The notes below the pieces were generated by a model. It had not been told where the DNA came from, searched no databases, and worked only from the letters and a program-made list of their open reading frames with translations. The position numbers were made by a program, and so were the translations under genes. Shown piece after piece: positions 63,438-64,000 of a stretch of DNA of 64,000 bases (positions are counted from its first letter, which is position 1; each line of letters begins with the position of its first letter). The stretch is from Irpex lacteus. Lineage: Eukaryota > Basidiomycota > Agaricomycetes > Polyporales > Irpicaceae. The stretch lies in NCBI GenBank assembly GCA_001986395.2, contig MQVO02000059.1:39985-103984 (forward strand), written 5' to 3'.

Positions 63438-64000
63438 TTAAATGTTACGAATAAAAAACCATTCATCCGTGACCAACCAAACTTCACGTCGTGATATCAT
63501 TAGATTGCGATGCAGTACTTTAACGAGGATAATCCACAGTGCGCCGCAGCGTGAGTAGTTCAAGCTTGTTCCCCTGCTCTGTAATAGTCTGTAAAAATCC
63601 GCCACAAGATAGAGGCTACCGGCGATGACGATCAGCCCCTCGCTGCCTTTACCATGCTGATCCCTCGTTACCCAGTTCAGAGCCCTCTTCAGGTCCTCCG
63701 CGGGCTCGGAGCCGGCGTCGGGGCGACCCAAAACTCGCCTCAACTAAGAGCGGAAAGCCACCGCCTTGAGTTTCGAAGGGGGCTCCGGACGTACCCAGGG
63801 CATACCATCAGGAGGCGTGAACCTAACAAACGCGATACGCACGCGGATGTTGAAGTGGTTAGATAGCTGTGTGGTCTGGAGTAGGGAACTAGGCAGGATA
63901 AACAGGGGAGCCAATGTATCTTCTGCCTTCTTGGGAGGTGAATGAGACAGAGCAAGTATGTAGCTGATTGTGATACTAGGGCCTCCTGTGGTCGGTGGCG
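63438..64000 (-). CDS. C-terminal end of folylpolyglutamate/dihydrofolate synthase-like protein, partial
   Basis: Runs off the right edge. On the minus strand the visible end shows a Thr-Pro-Pro-Asp-Gly-Met-Pro-Trp segment, then an acidic Glu-Asp-Leu-Lys-Arg-Ala-Leu-Asn-Trp-Val helix and Val-Ile-Ala-Gly-Ser-Leu-Tyr-Leu-Val-Ala-Asp-Phe-Tyr-Arg, the typical C-terminal block of this Mur-ligase-related family. An in-frame TAG at 63,741-63,743 is best read as the end of a 51-nt intron (GTACGT to CTTAG, about 63,791-63,741). The family adds glutamates to folates. The C-terminus past the Phe-Tyr-Arg block is longer than usual. Which of the two enzymes it is cannot be told here. Confidence 0.72.

Overview
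The window is basidiomycete genomic DNA, most likely from a mushroom-forming agaricomycete. Nuclear protein genes are packed on both strands and cut by many short introns (mostly 50-65 nt, GT-AG). They include ALG7, isocitrate lyase, actin-capping alpha, phospholipase D, a MATH-BTB protein and a Zn2Cys6 regulator. The transposons are of fungal Ty3 and DIRS (tyrosine-recombinase) type. No rRNA, tRNA, CRISPR or prokaryotic operon structure was seen.

Bases 1-19,100 are a stack of nested retroelements, all pointing left (minus strand). The oldest layer is a DIRS-like element (about 13,930-19,100): a two-exon Gag, an RT-RNase H and a tyrosine recombinase cut off before its C-terminal catalytic residues. 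A Ty3-type element B entered the recombinase gene; its 5' LTR is 12,603-13,929 and its broken gag is at 1-638. A very young, apparently complete Ty3 element A (639-12,516) then entered element B's gag. A has 1,320-bp LTRs that differ at one visible base, a GCGG target duplication, an intact Gag-protease and an intact Pol. Gag and Pol join at a textbook -1 slip site.

The most unusual content is inside element A. Between pol and the 3' LTR, on the opposite strand, sits a five-exon gene (2,109-4,285) for a 654-residue acidic protein with a Zn2Cys6-like cluster and a C-terminal coiled coil. A perfect 17-bp copy of the polypurine-tract region lies on each side of it. An intron-bearing gene survives retrotransposition only if its introns are unspliceable in the element RNA, and antisense orientation provides that. 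A second unusual feature is a 386-nt intron in the DIRS gag. It holds five small hairpins with a similar loop and compensating stem changes, and its donor contains the stop codon of the unspliced Gag.

Bases 19,680-64,000 are host genes. In order: ALG7 (+), ICL1 (+), CAP1 (+), a PHD-finger protein (+), phospholipase D (+, 22 exons), an anion-transporter-like MFS protein (+, with a 5-nt exon), a SnoaL/NTF2-like protein (+), a MATH-BTB protein (-), a Prp24/SART3-like splicing factor (-), decayed MATH-BTB tails (+), a GRASP Golgi protein (-), a PPR protein (+), a Zn2Cys6 transcription factor (+), a frame-broken AOS1/SAE1-like gene (+), and the C-terminus of a folylpolyglutamate-synthase-like gene (-) running off the right edge. 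The host genes are mostly housekeeping genes and do not form one pathway. Exon models were built by hand from splice consensus, frame continuity and conserved motifs.
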